Under the pieces are notes generated by a model. The model saw nothing but the letters and a program-made list of their open reading frames with translations. It was not told the origin of the DNA and ran no database searches. From Burkholderiales bacterium (GTDB taxonomy: Bacteria > Pseudomonadota > Gammaproteobacteria > Burkholderiales > Casimicrobiaceae), in NCBI GenBank assembly GCA_020851255.1, contig JADZDA010000010.1, positions 1 to 45,686 on the forward strand: a stretch of 45,686 bases of DNA, read 5' to 3'. This document shows, one piece after another, positions 9,686-18,234 of the stretch. The first letter of the stretch is position 1. The number at the start of each line of letters is the position of its first letter. A program made the translations under genes and the position numbers.

Positions 9686-10288
9686 TCAGAGTACCGGCAC
9701 GGTGCGCCGGAACGCGTCGCGCGCGCCGAGGCGATCGGCCCAGGCGCGCAGACCCGGCCAGCGGGGGAAGCCGACCAGCTCGTCCAGGCGCAGCGGCATG
9801 TAGCCCATCGCGCAGACGACCGCGATCTGCCCCAGGTCGATCGCGTCACCGAACGTGTCGACGCGGGCCTCGAGCGCGTCCAGTCCGGCCGACACCTTCG
9901 CGAGCTGCCAGGCCGCCCACTCGTCGGAACGCTTCGCCGGTTCCCGCGCCCGCTCGTGGCGCACGAGGATCGCCGCGTCCATCAATCCGTCGGCGAGCGC
10001 CATGCGCGTGAGGATTTCCCAGCGCCTCGCGCCGTTCGCCGGCAGCAACCGGTGTCCGCCGTGCTCGGCGTCGAGATATTCGCAGATGACCGGGGAATCG
10101 TAGATCACGGCGCCGGCCCCGGTGATCAGCGCCGGGATCTTGCCCAGCGGATTCGATCCCACGATCCGGTCCCGCTCGGCGCGGGTGTCGATTCGCGTGG
10201 TCCGGATGCGATCGGCGATGCCGAGCTCGTGCGCGACCACCATCACCTTGCGGACGTACGGCGACAGCGGGCTGTACAGCAATTCCAT
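9686..10288 (-). CDS. Glutathione S-transferase family protein
   Basis: 200 aa from the ATG giving MELLYSPLSPYVRKVMVVAHELG. This is the thioredoxin-like N-terminal domain with Ser at the usual glutathione-activating position. NPLGKIPALI (cis-Pro) and VIYDSPVICEYLDAEH (gamma-Glu-binding Ser) follow, then an all-helical C-terminal domain. The frame is open far upstream, but the family start is unambiguous. It is the first gene of the leftward operon, facing the MaoC operon. Roles in such settings include detoxification, dehalogenation or isomerisation of an intermediate; none is proven here. Confidence 0.9.
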   Translation of the reverse strand: MELLYSPLSPYVRKVMVVAHELGIADRIRTTRIDTRAERDRIVGSNPLGKIPALITGAGAVIYDSPVICEYLDAEHGGHRLLPANGARRWEILTRMALADGLMDAAILVRHERAREPAKRSDEWAAWQLAKVSAGLDALEARVDTFGDAIDLGQIAVVCAMGYMPLRLDELVGFPRWPGLRAWADRLGARDAFRRTVPVL

Positions 10289-10374
10289 CGCGACGACGTT
10301 CCCGCGGGGTGACGAACGACGAACGCTAACACCGCGGGGGGGCGCGCGGCTAGCAGGTCCGCGAGAAGCATCTT

Positions 10375-10450
10375 TGCGTTCCGCGAAACCCACGCCGCCG
10401 GCCGCGCCGCCCGGCGGTTGCTGCGCCGCAGCGTCTTGCGCGTCGCGCAA
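10375..10450. promoter_or_regulatory. Palindromic operator candidates between divergent operons
   Basis: TTGCGCGTCGCGCAA at 10436-10450 is a perfect palindrome with a single central base. A looser relative, TTTGCGTTCCGCGAAA, sits at 10375-10390, about 60 bp away. Both lie in the 250-bp region between the GST operon (leftward) and the MaoC operon (rightward), where one regulator could control both. No regulator gene is adjacent, so the binding protein is unknown. Confidence 0.4.
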
Positions 10451-10496
10451 AGCAGCTGCTCGGCCGCGGGCGGTACCCGACGCGCGCGGCTCGGCG

Positions 10497-10546
10497 TATA
10501 ACGCCTGCTCGGGAACGACGTGGCGGACAGCGAAAGGAAGACCGTG
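10497..10546 (+). promoter_or_regulatory. Possible -10 and Shine-Dalgarno of MaoC operon
   Basis: TATAAC at 10497-10502 is a good -10 hexamer, although the -35 region is weak. A purine-rich AAAGGAAG at 10533-10540 lies 3 nt before a GTG at 10544. This favours that GTG over the in-frame GTG at 10520, which has no ribosome-binding sequence and would sit almost on the transcript start. Confidence 0.4.
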
Positions 10547-10990
10547 GCGACCGGCCGATACACGAGCGACCTGACCGAGGGCGACGAGCTGGGCCCGGTC
10601 GAGTACACGATGAGCCGCTTCATCGCGCGCGAGTACGGGCACGCGAACGAGCTGCACCATCCCTGCTTCCAGGGACTCGACGACGCGATCGCGCCGCCGA
10701 CGCTCGTCCATATCGACAAGCTGCGGCTCTACAAGGTCGCCTGCCCGGCCGGCGCCGGACCGAGCGCGCGGATCCACTACGAGTTCGACGCGACCATCCA
10801 CGAGCCGATCCGGGTCGGCACCCGGATCCGCACGCGCGGGCGTGTCACGCAGCGCTACACCAGGAACGGCCGCGACTACGTGATCACCGACATGCAGATG
10901 CGCGCGGCCGACGACGACCGGCTGCTGATCTCCTACCGCGACACCGTGATCCTCTCGTTCAAGGCCCAGGCGTCCGGAGCGTCGCGATGA
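10544..10990 (+). CDS. MaoC-like dehydratase subunit (FAS1/MaoC N-terminal type)
   Basis: 148 aa hot-dog-fold protein of the MaoC N-terminal (FAS1-like dehydratase) type. The helix-loop FIAREYGHANELHHPCFQG and AIAPPTL are the family's active-site region. Where hydratase-2 enzymes have GDxNPxH, this reads GHANELH: the His and Asn are kept but the catalytic Asp is His. The next gene is a second single hot-dog protein overlapping by 4 bp, so a heterodimeric hydratase acting on an enoyl- or hydroxyacyl-CoA is likely. The start was chosen for its Shine-Dalgarno; GTG 10520 is the alternative. First gene of a nine-gene rightward operon. Confidence 0.82.
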   Translation: MATGRYTSDLTEGDELGPVEYTMSRFIAREYGHANELHHPCFQGLDDAIAPPTLVHIDKLRLYKVACPAGAGPSARIHYEFDATIHEPIRVGTRIRTRGRVTQRYTRNGRDYVITDMQMRAADDDRLLISYRDTVILSFKAQASGASR

Positions 10991-11454
10991 ACGCCCGGAC
11001 CTCGCGCGCGATGCTCGCGCCCGGCCACGAATTGCGCGCGCCGCCCCGGCCGATGACGCGCGAGCGCATGCGCTGGTACGTCGACATCCAGGACACCGTC
11101 CAGGCCGACACCGGTCGGATCGTCACGCAGCCGCCGACGATCCACGACGACGACGACTACGCGAGGAAGAACGGGCTACCCGGCATCATCGCCGACGGCA
11201 TGATCTCGACCAACTGGATCCTGGGACTGCTCGTCGACGCCTTCGGCCCGGAGGCCGCCGGCCGGGGCCGGCTGCGGACCAAGTACATCGCGCCGGTGTA
11301 CGAAGACCAGGTGATCATCGCCTGCGCGCGCGTCCGGAACGCGGTTCGCGACGCGGCCGGGGTGTCGGTCTACGAACTCGACGTCTGGTGCGAGGACGAC
11401 GCCGGCAAGAAGGTGACCGTCGGCGAGGCGGTCGTCCACTCGACGTCGCGCTGA
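10987..11454 (+). CDS. MaoC-like dehydratase partner subunit
   Basis: 155 aa, a single hot-dog domain. The active-site-like segment is PTIHDDDDYARKNGLPGIIADGMIST, resembling MaoC hydratases (HxxxxxA then G-x-x-x-x-G-M). The His is present, but the position of the catalytic Asp is Gln (TQPPTIH). The ATG overlaps the TGA of the preceding MaoC gene, implying coupled translation in equal amounts. The pair probably forms one enzyme, like other split MaoC heterodimers. Substrate and even hydratase activity are uncertain because of the altered Asp in both partners. Confidence 0.8.
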   Translation: MNARTSRAMLAPGHELRAPPRPMTRERMRWYVDIQDTVQADTGRIVTQPPTIHDDDDYARKNGLPGIIADGMISTNWILGLLVDAFGPEAAGRGRLRTKYIAPVYEDQVIIACARVRNAVRDAAGVSVYELDVWCEDDAGKKVTVGEAVVHSTSR

Positions 11455-11504
11455 CCCCCGCGACGCCGTCCGAACGCTCCGGGCAATCCGGCTCCCCGCC
11501 CGCC

Positions 11505-12725
11505 ATGTGGAAGGTGCTCGACGGCATCCGGGTCCTCGACCTGTCGCGCGTGTTCGCCGGTCCGGCGGCCACGCAGATCCTGGGCGACCTCGGCGCCGAC
11601 GTGATCAAGGTCGAGGAGCCCGGACGCGGCGACGAAGCGCGCCATTTCGGCATCACCCCGGCCACCCAGGGCCGCCACCGGGACGCGAGTCCGTCGTTCC
11701 TCGCGCTCAACCGCAACAAGCGCAGCATCGCGATCGACCTCTCGTCGAACGCCGGCCGGCGCGCGGTGCTCCGGATGGCGGCGGGCTGCGATGCGCTGAT
11801 CCACAACTTCCGGCCCGGTGCGATGGCGAAGTTCGGGCTCTCGTACGACGCCGTGCGCGCCGTGCGGCCCGACGCGATCTACTGCGAGTTCTACTCGTAC
11901 GGCGAGACCGGCCCGCTCGCGCACATCGGCGCCAACGACCTCGCGCTCCAGGCGCACAGCGGAATGATGAGCATCACCGGCGAGGCCGATCGACCGCCGG
12001 TGCGCTGCGGCACGTCGGTCGTCGACCTGCACGCGAGCCTCGCGCTCGTCTCCGCGATCCTCGCCGCGCTCTTCCACCGCCAGCGCACCGGCGAGGGCCA
12101 GCGCGTCGAGACCTCGCTGCTGCGGAGCTCGGCGCATCTGATGAACTATTTCTACGGGGAGTACTGGGCGACCGGCGTCGTGCGCGGACGGATGGGCACC
12201 GCCAACCATCTGTCGGTGCCCAACCAGGTGTTCCCGGCGGCCGACGGCAGCGTCGTGATCATCGCCCCGTCAGACGTCATGTGGGAGCGCATGGCGCGAG
12301 CGCTCGACCCGGCGCTCGATCGGCCGCAATGGCGCACGACGGTCGACCGGCAGCGCCACCGCGCCGATGTGATCGAGGCGATCAGCGCCGTGACGCGGAC
12401 GATGACCTGCGACGCGCTGGTCGAGCGCCTGGGCCGGGAACGGGTCAACGTCGCGAAGGTCAACGACATCGGCGCGGCGGCCGACGACGCGCAGCTCGCC
12501 GCGATCGGCGGGGTGATCGAGATGGCGGCCGCCGGCGGCCGCCTCAAGGCGGTGGCGTCGCCGTTCGCGCTCGACGGCGCGCCCCGCGCGCCCGACCGGC
12601 CCCCGCCGGCGCTCGCCGCGGACCAGGGTCCGATCCTCGCCGACCTGGGGTTCTCGCCCGCCGAGATCGCCGCGCTCGACGCCGAAGGGGCGTTCGGGTC
12701 GCCGCCGGCGCGCGCCGCCGACTGA
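11505..12725 (+). CDS. Type III CoA-transferase (CaiB/BaiF family) A
   Basis: 406 aa from the ATG of MWKVLDGIRVLDLSRVFAGP, the family's standard N-terminus. Other landmarks are LGDLGADVIKVEEPGRGDEAR, FLALNRNKRSIAIDL and LIHNFRPGAMAKFGL. In family III transferases the catalytic residue is an Asp after the NFRPG region; here AHIGANDLALQAHSGMMS contains the expected Asp (AND). These enzymes move CoA between an acyl-CoA and a free carboxylic acid. It follows the MaoC pair by 50 bp. One of two such enzymes in this operon, and only distantly similar to the other, so each may activate a different acid. Confidence 0.93.
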   Translation: MWKVLDGIRVLDLSRVFAGPAATQILGDLGADVIKVEEPGRGDEARHFGITPATQGRHRDASPSFLALNRNKRSIAIDLSSNAGRRAVLRMAAGCDALIHNFRPGAMAKFGLSYDAVRAVRPDAIYCEFYSYGETGPLAHIGANDLALQAHSGMMSITGEADRPPVRCGTSVVDLHASLALVSAILAALFHRQRTGEGQRVETSLLRSSAHLMNYFYGEYWATGVVRGRMGTANHLSVPNQVFPAADGSVVIIAPSDVMWERMARALDPALDRPQWRTTVDRQRHRADVIEAISAVTRTMTCDALVERLGRERVNVAKVNDIGAAADDAQLAAIGGVIEMAAAGGRLKAVASPFALDGAPRAPDRPPPALAADQGPILADLGFSPAEIAALDAEGAFGSPPARAAD

Positions 12726-12739
12726 ACGAGCCCGCCCCG

Positions 12740-13705
12740 GTGCTCCGCTGCGCGATCCTCGACGACTACCAGCGCGCGGCGCTCGAATGCGCCGACTGGT
12801 CGCCGCTCGCCGGCCGGGTATCGCTCGACGTCTTCGACCGACCCTTCCGGGACAAGGGCGAGGCCGTGACCGCACTCGCTCCGTACGATATCGTCGTGGC
12901 CATGCGCGAGCGTACGCCGTTCCCGGCGCCGGTCATCGCGGCGCTGCCGCGCCTGCGTCTGGTCGTCACCACCGGCGCGCGCAACGCCGCGATCGACATC
13001 GACGCCGCCGCGCGCCGCGGCATCACCGTGTGCGGCACCGGCAGCCACCCGGGCACGGCGGCCGAGCACACCTGGGCCCTGATCCTCGCGCTCGTCCGGC
13101 GCCTCGACGTGGAGCTGCCGGCGTTTCGTGGCGGCGGCTGGCAATCGACGGTCGGCCGCAGCCTCGCGGGCTCGACGCTGGGCGTCGTCGGCCTGGGCCG
13201 GATCGGAACGCAGATGGCCGCGGTCGGACGCGCGTTCGCGATGCGCGTCGTCGGCCTGAGCCGCAGCCTGACCGGCGAGCGGGCGACGGCGCTGGGCATC
13301 GAGCGCGCGGCGTCGCTCGACGAACTCGTCGCGGCCGGCGACATCGTCACGCTGCACGTGCCGCTGACGCGCGAGACCCGGGGCATGATCGGTGCGCGCG
13401 AAATCGCGCGTTTCAAGGCCGGCGCCGTCCTCGTGAACACCTCGCGCGGGCCGATCGTCGACGAGAGCGCGCTGGTCGCCGCGCTCCGGTCGGGCGCGCT
13501 CGCCGGCGCCGCGCTCGACGTCTACGACCGCGAGCCGCTGCCGGCCGACCATCCGTTGAGGACGCTGCGCAACGTCGTCGCGACGCCGCACCTGGGTTTC
13601 GTGACCCGCGAGAACTACCGCGTGTGGTACCGGGACGCGGTCGAGGACATCCTCGCGTGGCTCGCCGGTGCACCGATTCGCGCGCTCGTTCCCGACCCGA
13701 CATGA
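12740..13705 (+). CDS. D-2-hydroxyacid dehydrogenase
   Basis: 321 aa from GTG 12740; a CTG at 12722 is the only nearby alternative, and the frame is open upstream through the CoA-transferase. NAD-binding loop TLGVVGLGRIGTQMAAVG; catalytic Arg in VNTSRGPIVDES, Glu in LDVYDREPLP and His in TPHLGF, the full triad of the family. The N-terminal TTGARNAAIDIDAAARRGI is the related substrate lobe. It interconverts a 2-oxo acid and a 2-hydroxy acid. Its stop overlaps the start of the following SDR (ATGA), placing it firmly in the operon. Confidence 0.9.
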   Translation: MLRCAILDDYQRAALECADWSPLAGRVSLDVFDRPFRDKGEAVTALAPYDIVVAMRERTPFPAPVIAALPRLRLVVTTGARNAAIDIDAAARRGITVCGTGSHPGTAAEHTWALILALVRRLDVELPAFRGGGWQSTVGRSLAGSTLGVVGLGRIGTQMAAVGRAFAMRVVGLSRSLTGERATALGIERAASLDELVAAGDIVTLHVPLTRETRGMIGAREIARFKAGAVLVNTSRGPIVDESALVAALRSGALAGAALDVYDREPLPADHPLRTLRNVVATPHLGFVTRENYRVWYRDAVEDILAWLAGAPIRALVPDPT

Positions 13706-14448
13706 ATCGCATCGACCTGGACGGACGCGTCGCCGTCGTCACCGGCGGCGCCGGCGGCATCGGGCTCGCCACGGCCGAGCGGATGATCGCCTCGGGCGCG
13801 ACGGTCGTGCTGTGGGACCAGGGCCGGGCAGCCCTAGACCACGCGCTGCGCGGGAACCCGGCGCTCACCGGCCACGAGGTCGATGTCACCGACGAGACAT
13901 CGATCGGTCGGGCGACCGCCGAGGTCGTCGAACGGCACGGCCGCATCGACATCCTGGTGAACGCCGCCGGCATCACCGCACCCAAGGCGCTGATCGCCGA
14001 GACCCGGCTGGAAAGCTGGCGGCGCATCGTCGACATCAACCTCACCGGGACATTCCTCGCCTGCCGCGCGGTGGTCGAGCCGATGCTCGAACGCGACTAC
14101 GGGCGCATCGTCAACCTGGGCTCGATCTCCGGCAAGGAAGGCAATCCGTACTCCGCCGCGTATTCGGCTTCGAAGGCGGCCGTCCATTCGTTCACCAAGT
14201 CGCTCGCCAAGGAGCTCGCGCGCACCGGCATCCGGGTCAATTGCGTCGCGCCGGCCATCATCGCGACGAAGAACCTCTATCACGATCAGCCCGAGGAGAT
14301 GCGCAAGCTGTGGGTGTCGCGCGTGCCCATGGGTCGGCCGGGGACGCCCGAGGAGGTCGCGGCGATGATCGCGTGGCTCGCCTCCGAGGAGTGCTCGTTC
14401 TCCACCGGCGCCGCATTCGATCTGTCCGGCGGCCGGGCGACATACTGA
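13702..14448 (+). CDS. Short-chain dehydrogenase/reductase (SDR) A
   Basis: 248 aa, the classical SDR length. Cofactor motif VVTGGAGGIGLATAE; NAAGI; catalytic Ser in LGSISGKEG and Tyr/Lys in YSASKAAVHSFTKS; the C-terminal STGAAFDLSGGRATY is the usual tail. The ATG overlaps the TGA of the 2-hydroxyacid dehydrogenase. It probably oxidises a hydroxyacyl-CoA or hydroxy acid intermediate of this pathway, as FabG-like SDRs in acyl-CoA operons do; the substrate is not determinable. Confidence 0.92.
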   Translation: MNRIDLDGRVAVVTGGAGGIGLATAERMIASGATVVLWDQGRAALDHALRGNPALTGHEVDVTDETSIGRATAEVVERHGRIDILVNAAGITAPKALIAETRLESWRRIVDINLTGTFLACRAVVEPMLERDYGRIVNLGSISGKEGNPYSAAYSASKAAVHSFTKSLAKELARTGIRVNCVAPAIIATKNLYHDQPEEMRKLWVSRVPMGRPGTPEEVAAMIAWLASEECSFSTGAAFDLSGGRATY

Positions 14449-14476
14449 GCGTGAGCCGATGCTAGGACGACGGCCG

Positions 14477-15481
14477 ATGACGACCCTGCCCGCCACGATG
14501 CGCCACATCGCCGCCAGCGGACCCGGCGGACCCGAGGTGCTCGCCCTCGCGACCGGACCGCTGCCGGCCCTGCGCGCCGGCGAGGTGCTGATCCGCGTCG
14601 CGGCCGCCGGCGTGAACCGCGTCGATTGCCAGCAACGCGCCGGCGGCTACGCGCCCCCGCCGGGAGCGGGCCCGATCCTGGGCGTCGAGGTCGCCGGGGA
14701 CGTCGTCGCGCTCGGCGCGGACGTTCGCAACTTGCGGGTCGGCGACCGCGTCTGCGCACTGGTCGAGAGCGGCGGCTACGCCGAATACTGCGCGGCGCCC
14801 GAACGCCAATGCCTGCGCTGGCCCGCGGGCTACGATGCCGCAAGGGCGGCGGCGCTGCCGGAGGCGTTCTTCACCGTCTGGGCGAACCTCTACGCGACCG
14901 CCTGCCTGCGCCCCGGCGAGACGCTGCTCGTCCACGGAGGGACGAGCGGCATCGGTACCACCGCGATCCAGCTCGCGCGCGAGTTGGGTTCGCGCGTGAT
15001 CGCGACCGCCGGCACCGCCGCGAAATGCGAGGCCTGCGTGCGGCTGGGCGCGGACGCCGCGATCGACTACCGGCGCGAGGACTTCGTGGCGCGCGTGCGC
15101 GAAATCACCGGGGGTCGCGGCGTCGACGTCGTGCTCGACATCGTCGGCGGGCCTTACGTTTCCCGCAACCTGCAGTGCCTCGCGCAGCGCGGGCGGCTGG
15201 TCATCATCGCGTTCATGGGCGGCGCGATCGCCGAAGCGCTCGATTTCCGGCGCCTGCTCGTCAAGCACCTGACGATCACCGGCTCCACGCTCAGGCCCCG
15301 GAGCGTCGACGAAAAGGCCGCGCTCGCCGTCGAGCTCGCCGAACGCGTCTGGCCGATCCTCGACGCGGGCCGCTGCGCGCCGGTGATCGACCGCCGATTC
15401 CCGCTCGCCGACGCGGCGCTCGCGCACGCCCGGATGGAAGCCAGCGAGCACATCGGCAAGCTCGTGCTGGAGGTGGCATGA
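14477..15481 (+). CDS. Quinone-oxidoreductase-like MDR enzyme (PIG3-type)
   Basis: 334 aa from ATG 14477 (MTTLPATMRHIAASGPGG); an in-frame ATG at 14459 would add six residues, and MRHI matches the family start. GroES-like N-terminal domain (VLIRVAAAGVNRVDCQQRAG), then an NADPH Rossmann domain with LLVHGGTSGIGTTAIQLA. No structural or catalytic Zn ligands are visible, which fits the zinc-free quinone oxidoreductase/enoyl reductase branch. It reduces a conjugated carbonyl using NADPH. Fifth or sixth step enzyme in the operon; order of reactions unknown. Confidence 0.9.
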   Translation: MTTLPATMRHIAASGPGGPEVLALATGPLPALRAGEVLIRVAAAGVNRVDCQQRAGGYAPPPGAGPILGVEVAGDVVALGADVRNLRVGDRVCALVESGGYAEYCAAPERQCLRWPAGYDAARAAALPEAFFTVWANLYATACLRPGETLLVHGGTSGIGTTAIQLARELGSRVIATAGTAAKCEACVRLGADAAIDYRREDFVARVREITGGRGVDVVLDIVGGPYVSRNLQCLAQRGRLVIIAFMGGAIAEALDFRRLLVKHLTITGSTLRPRSVDEKAALAVELAERVWPILDAGRCAPVIDRRFPLADAALAHARMEASEHIGKLVLEVA

Positions 15482-15542
15482 GCCTTGTGGCCCGACCCGA
15501 GGGCGAATCCGGCCCTGGGCGCGCTGCGCGGAAGGCGATCCG

Positions 15543-16703
15543 GTGAGCGGCCCGCTCGCCGGGTACCGCGTCGTCGACCACGGCGAGTTCATCACCGCGC
15601 CCTACGCCGCGATGCTGCTCGGCGACCTGGGCGCCGAGGTCGTCAAGGTCGAGCGCCCCGGAGGCGACCGCTTCCGCCACTTCGAGCACGGATCCTACGG
15701 CCCCCAGTTCCAGGCGTTCAATCGCAACAAGAAGAGCCTCGTGCTCGATCTCGAGCGCGACGACGAGCGGGCGACGCTGCACGACCTCCTGCGGACCGCG
15801 GACGTCTACATCCACAATTTCCGCCCCGGGGTCGCCGAGCGGCTCGGCGCCGGCGCCGATGCCGCGCACGCGATCAACCCGCGGCTCGTCTACTGCGCGA
15901 TCAGCGGATTCGGCCCGGACGGACCGTACGCGCAGCGCCCGGCCTACGACACGGTCGGCCAGGCGCTCTCGGGATTCCTGTCGATGTTCGTCGATCCCTC
16001 GTCGCCCCGAATCGTCGGTCCGGCCACCGCGGACTCGGTCAGCGGGCTGTACGCGGCCAACGGCATCCTCGCGGCGCTGCTCGAGCGGGGGAGGACCGGG
16101 CGCGGCCGTTGCGTCCACGTGCCGATGGTCGCGGCGATGGCGCATTTCTCGATCGAGCAGTACCACCGCTATTTCGCGACCGGCGAAGTCCCGGGGCCGT
16201 CGGATCGCGGGCGGGTCGCGCAGTCGTTCGCTCTGCGCTGCGCCGATGGCGGGCTGATCGCGATACACCTCTCCTCGCCGCCGAAGTTCTGGACCGGCCT
16301 GCTTGCCGCGATCGAGCGCCCGGACCTCGCGTCCGATCCGCGCTTCGCCGGCCGCATGGACCGCGTCCGCCATCACGAAGCGCTCGCGGCGGCGCTGCGG
16401 CCGGTGTTCGCGACGCGCAACCGCGACGAATGGACGCACCGGCTCGCCGCCGCCGACGTGCCGCACGCACCGATCCTCGGGCTCGACGAGGCGCTCGACG
16501 ATCCGCAGATGCGTCATCTCGCGATGGATCGGCGGCTCCATCATCCGGTCGAGGGCGCCGTGCGGACGCTGCGCACGCCGGTCTTCCTCGATGGCGGGCG
16601 CGACGACGCCGCGATGACCGCGCCTCCCGCGCTCGACGAGCACGGGGAGGCGATCCGCGCGGACCTCGCGCGCCGACTACGCCGTGGAGAGGGTCCCGCA
16701 TGA
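15543..16703 (+). CDS. Type III CoA-transferase (CaiB/BaiF family) B
   Basis: 386 aa from GTG 15543 (MSGPLAGYRVVDHGEFITAP). Landmarks: MLLGDLGAEVVKVERPGGDRFR, FNRNKKSLVLDL, IHNFRPGVAERLG and AISGFGPDGPYAQRPAYDTVGQALSG, with the catalytic-position Asp in PAYDTVGQ. It lies 61 bp after the MDR gene and overlaps the next gene (ATGA at 16700-16703). It transfers CoA between carboxylic acids. A second family-III transferase in one operon suggests that one works on the substrate and the other on a later intermediate or for CoA recycling; this is inference. Confidence 0.93.
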   Translation: MSGPLAGYRVVDHGEFITAPYAAMLLGDLGAEVVKVERPGGDRFRHFEHGSYGPQFQAFNRNKKSLVLDLERDDERATLHDLLRTADVYIHNFRPGVAERLGAGADAAHAINPRLVYCAISGFGPDGPYAQRPAYDTVGQALSGFLSMFVDPSSPRIVGPATADSVSGLYAANGILAALLERGRTGRGRCVHVPMVAAMAHFSIEQYHRYFATGEVPGPSDRGRVAQSFALRCADGGLIAIHLSSPPKFWTGLLAAIERPDLASDPRFAGRMDRVRHHEALAAALRPVFATRNRDEWTHRLAAADVPHAPILGLDEALDDPQMRHLAMDRRLHHPVEGAVRTLRTPVFLDGGRDDAAMTAPPALDEHGEAIRADLARRLRRGEGPA

Positions 16704-17473
16704 GCTTCCAGCACATCGATCTCGCCGTCGCCGACTTCGTCGCGACGCTCACGCTCGCCCGGCCGCCGGTCAACGCGCTCGACCGCGCGACCCGCGGCGA
16801 GATCCTGCGGGCGTTCGACCAGTTGCACGACCGCGACGACGTCCGCGCCGTCGTGCTCGCGGCGCGGGGGAAGTGCTTCTGCGCCGGCGCCGACATCAAG
16901 GAGCGTGCGACGCTGTCCGGCGCGCCTGGCGAGGGTCGCGAGCTCAATCGGCTGGTGCGCGAGGTGTTCCACTCGATCATCCAGTGCAGCAAGCCGGTGA
17001 TCGCCGCGGTCCACGGCCCGGCGCTGGGCGCCGGGATGGCGCTCGCGCTGTGCTGCGACCTGATCGTCGCGTCGGACGACGCGACCTTCGGGATGCCCGA
17101 GGTCGACGTCGGCATGGCCGGCGGGGTCAAGTTCCTGCAGCGCTACTTCACGCCGTCGCAGGCGCGGATGCTCCTCCTGACCGGGCGGCGCGTTCCCGCG
17201 TCGGAGCTGTATCGTCTCGGCGTGCTGCAGGCGGTCGTGCCGGCGGACGCGCTGGCGGCGACCGCGGGAGCGCTCGCCCGCGAGATCGCCGAGAAGAGTC
17301 CGCCCGCGGTGCGGATGCTCAAGGAGTCGTTCAACGCGGTCGAGGAGCTCTCGCTGGGCGACGGCTACCGTCTCGAGCAGGACATGACCCTCGCGCTGGT
17401 CAGGACCGAGGACGCGCAGGAGGCTAAGCGCGCGTTCCTCGAGAAGCGCAAACCGGTGTTCAAGGGGCGATGA
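16700..17473 (+). CDS. Crotonase-fold enzyme (enoyl-CoA hydratase/isomerase family) A
   Basis: 257 aa, ATG overlapping the previous stop. Oxyanion-hole segments are FCAGADIKERA and HGPALGAGMALALCCDL. Of the two hydratase glutamates, the first (FGMPEVDVGMAGG) is present. The second, normally five residues before the TG of the next helix, is Met in SQARMLLLTG. That makes ordinary syn-hydration doubtful and an isomerase, lyase or hydrolase variant equally possible. Belongs to the rightward catabolic operon; the following SDR overlaps it by 4 bp. Confidence 0.88.
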   Translation: MSFQHIDLAVADFVATLTLARPPVNALDRATRGEILRAFDQLHDRDDVRAVVLAARGKCFCAGADIKERATLSGAPGEGRELNRLVREVFHSIIQCSKPVIAAVHGPALGAGMALALCCDLIVASDDATFGMPEVDVGMAGGVKFLQRYFTPSQARMLLLTGRRVPASELYRLGVLQAVVPADALAATAGALAREIAEKSPPAVRMLKESFNAVEELSLGDGYRLEQDMTLALVRTEDAQEAKRAFLEKRKPVFKGR

Positions 17474-18234
17474 TCGTGCCCGGCCGACTCGAAGGACGCG
17501 TCGCGATCGTCACCGGGGCGGGCAGCGGCTTCGGCGCCGGCATCGCGCGCCGCTACGCCCGCGAGGGGGCGCGCGTCGCCTGCGTCGACATCGACCTGGA
17601 CGCGGCGCGCGCGGTCGCCGACTCGCTCGAAGGTCCCGGCGGCCACGCGTTCCGCTGCGACATCGCCGACGGGGCCTCCTGGGCGATGATGGTCGCGGAG
17701 ACGACCGCGCGCTTCGGTCCGTTCGACACGATCGTCGCCAACGCCGCGCTGACGCAGAAGCCCGCGCGCCTCGCGAAGACGCCGGAGCGCGATCTCGACC
17801 GGCTGCTCGCGGTCAACATCAAGAGCTTCTACCACCTGGCGGTCCATGCGCTCCCGGTGCTGCGCAAGCGGGGAGGCGGGGCGGTCGTCAACATCGCGTC
17901 GGTGACCGCGGTGCGGCCGCGGCCGGGCATGGCGTGGTACCAGGCGACCAAGGCCGCGGTCGTCTCGCTCACCCAGACGATGGCCGCCGAGCTCGCCCCC
18001 GACCGCATCCGCGTCAACGCGATCGCGCCGGCCGTGGGCGCCACGCCGATGCTGCAGTCGATGTTCGGACCGGACGACCAGGCCTCGATCGACCGGGTCG
18101 TGGCGACGATTCCGCTCGGGCGGCTGTGCACGCCCGACGACATCGCCGCGGCCGCGGTCTACCTCGCGTCGGACGAGGCGTCGTTCGTGACCGGCGCTGT
18201 CCTGCCGGTCGACGGCGGCAGGCTCGTCGGCTGA
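17470..18234 (+). CDS. Short-chain dehydrogenase/reductase (SDR) B
   Basis: 254 aa, ATG overlapping the crotonase stop. Cofactor loop IVTGAGSGFGAGIARRYA, then VANAALTQKP, catalytic Ser in NIASVTAV and YxxxK in WYQATKAAVVSL; the C-terminus VTGAVLPVDGGRLVG is typical. Asp at the end of strand 2 (CVDIDLD) favours NAD over NADP. Last gene of the rightward operon. Its final 76 bp are overlapped on the other strand by the LysR gene, so transcription of the two converges. Confidence 0.92.
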   Translation: MIVPGRLEGRVAIVTGAGSGFGAGIARRYAREGARVACVDIDLDAARAVADSLEGPGGHAFRCDIADGASWAMMVAETTARFGPFDTIVANAALTQKPARLAKTPERDLDRLLAVNIKSFYHLAVHALPVLRKRGGGAVVNIASVTAVRPRPGMAWYQATKAAVVSLTQTMAAELAPDRIRVNAIAPAVGATPMLQSMFGPDDQASIDRVVATIPLGRLCTPDDIAAAAVYLASDEASFVTGAVLPVDGGRLVG

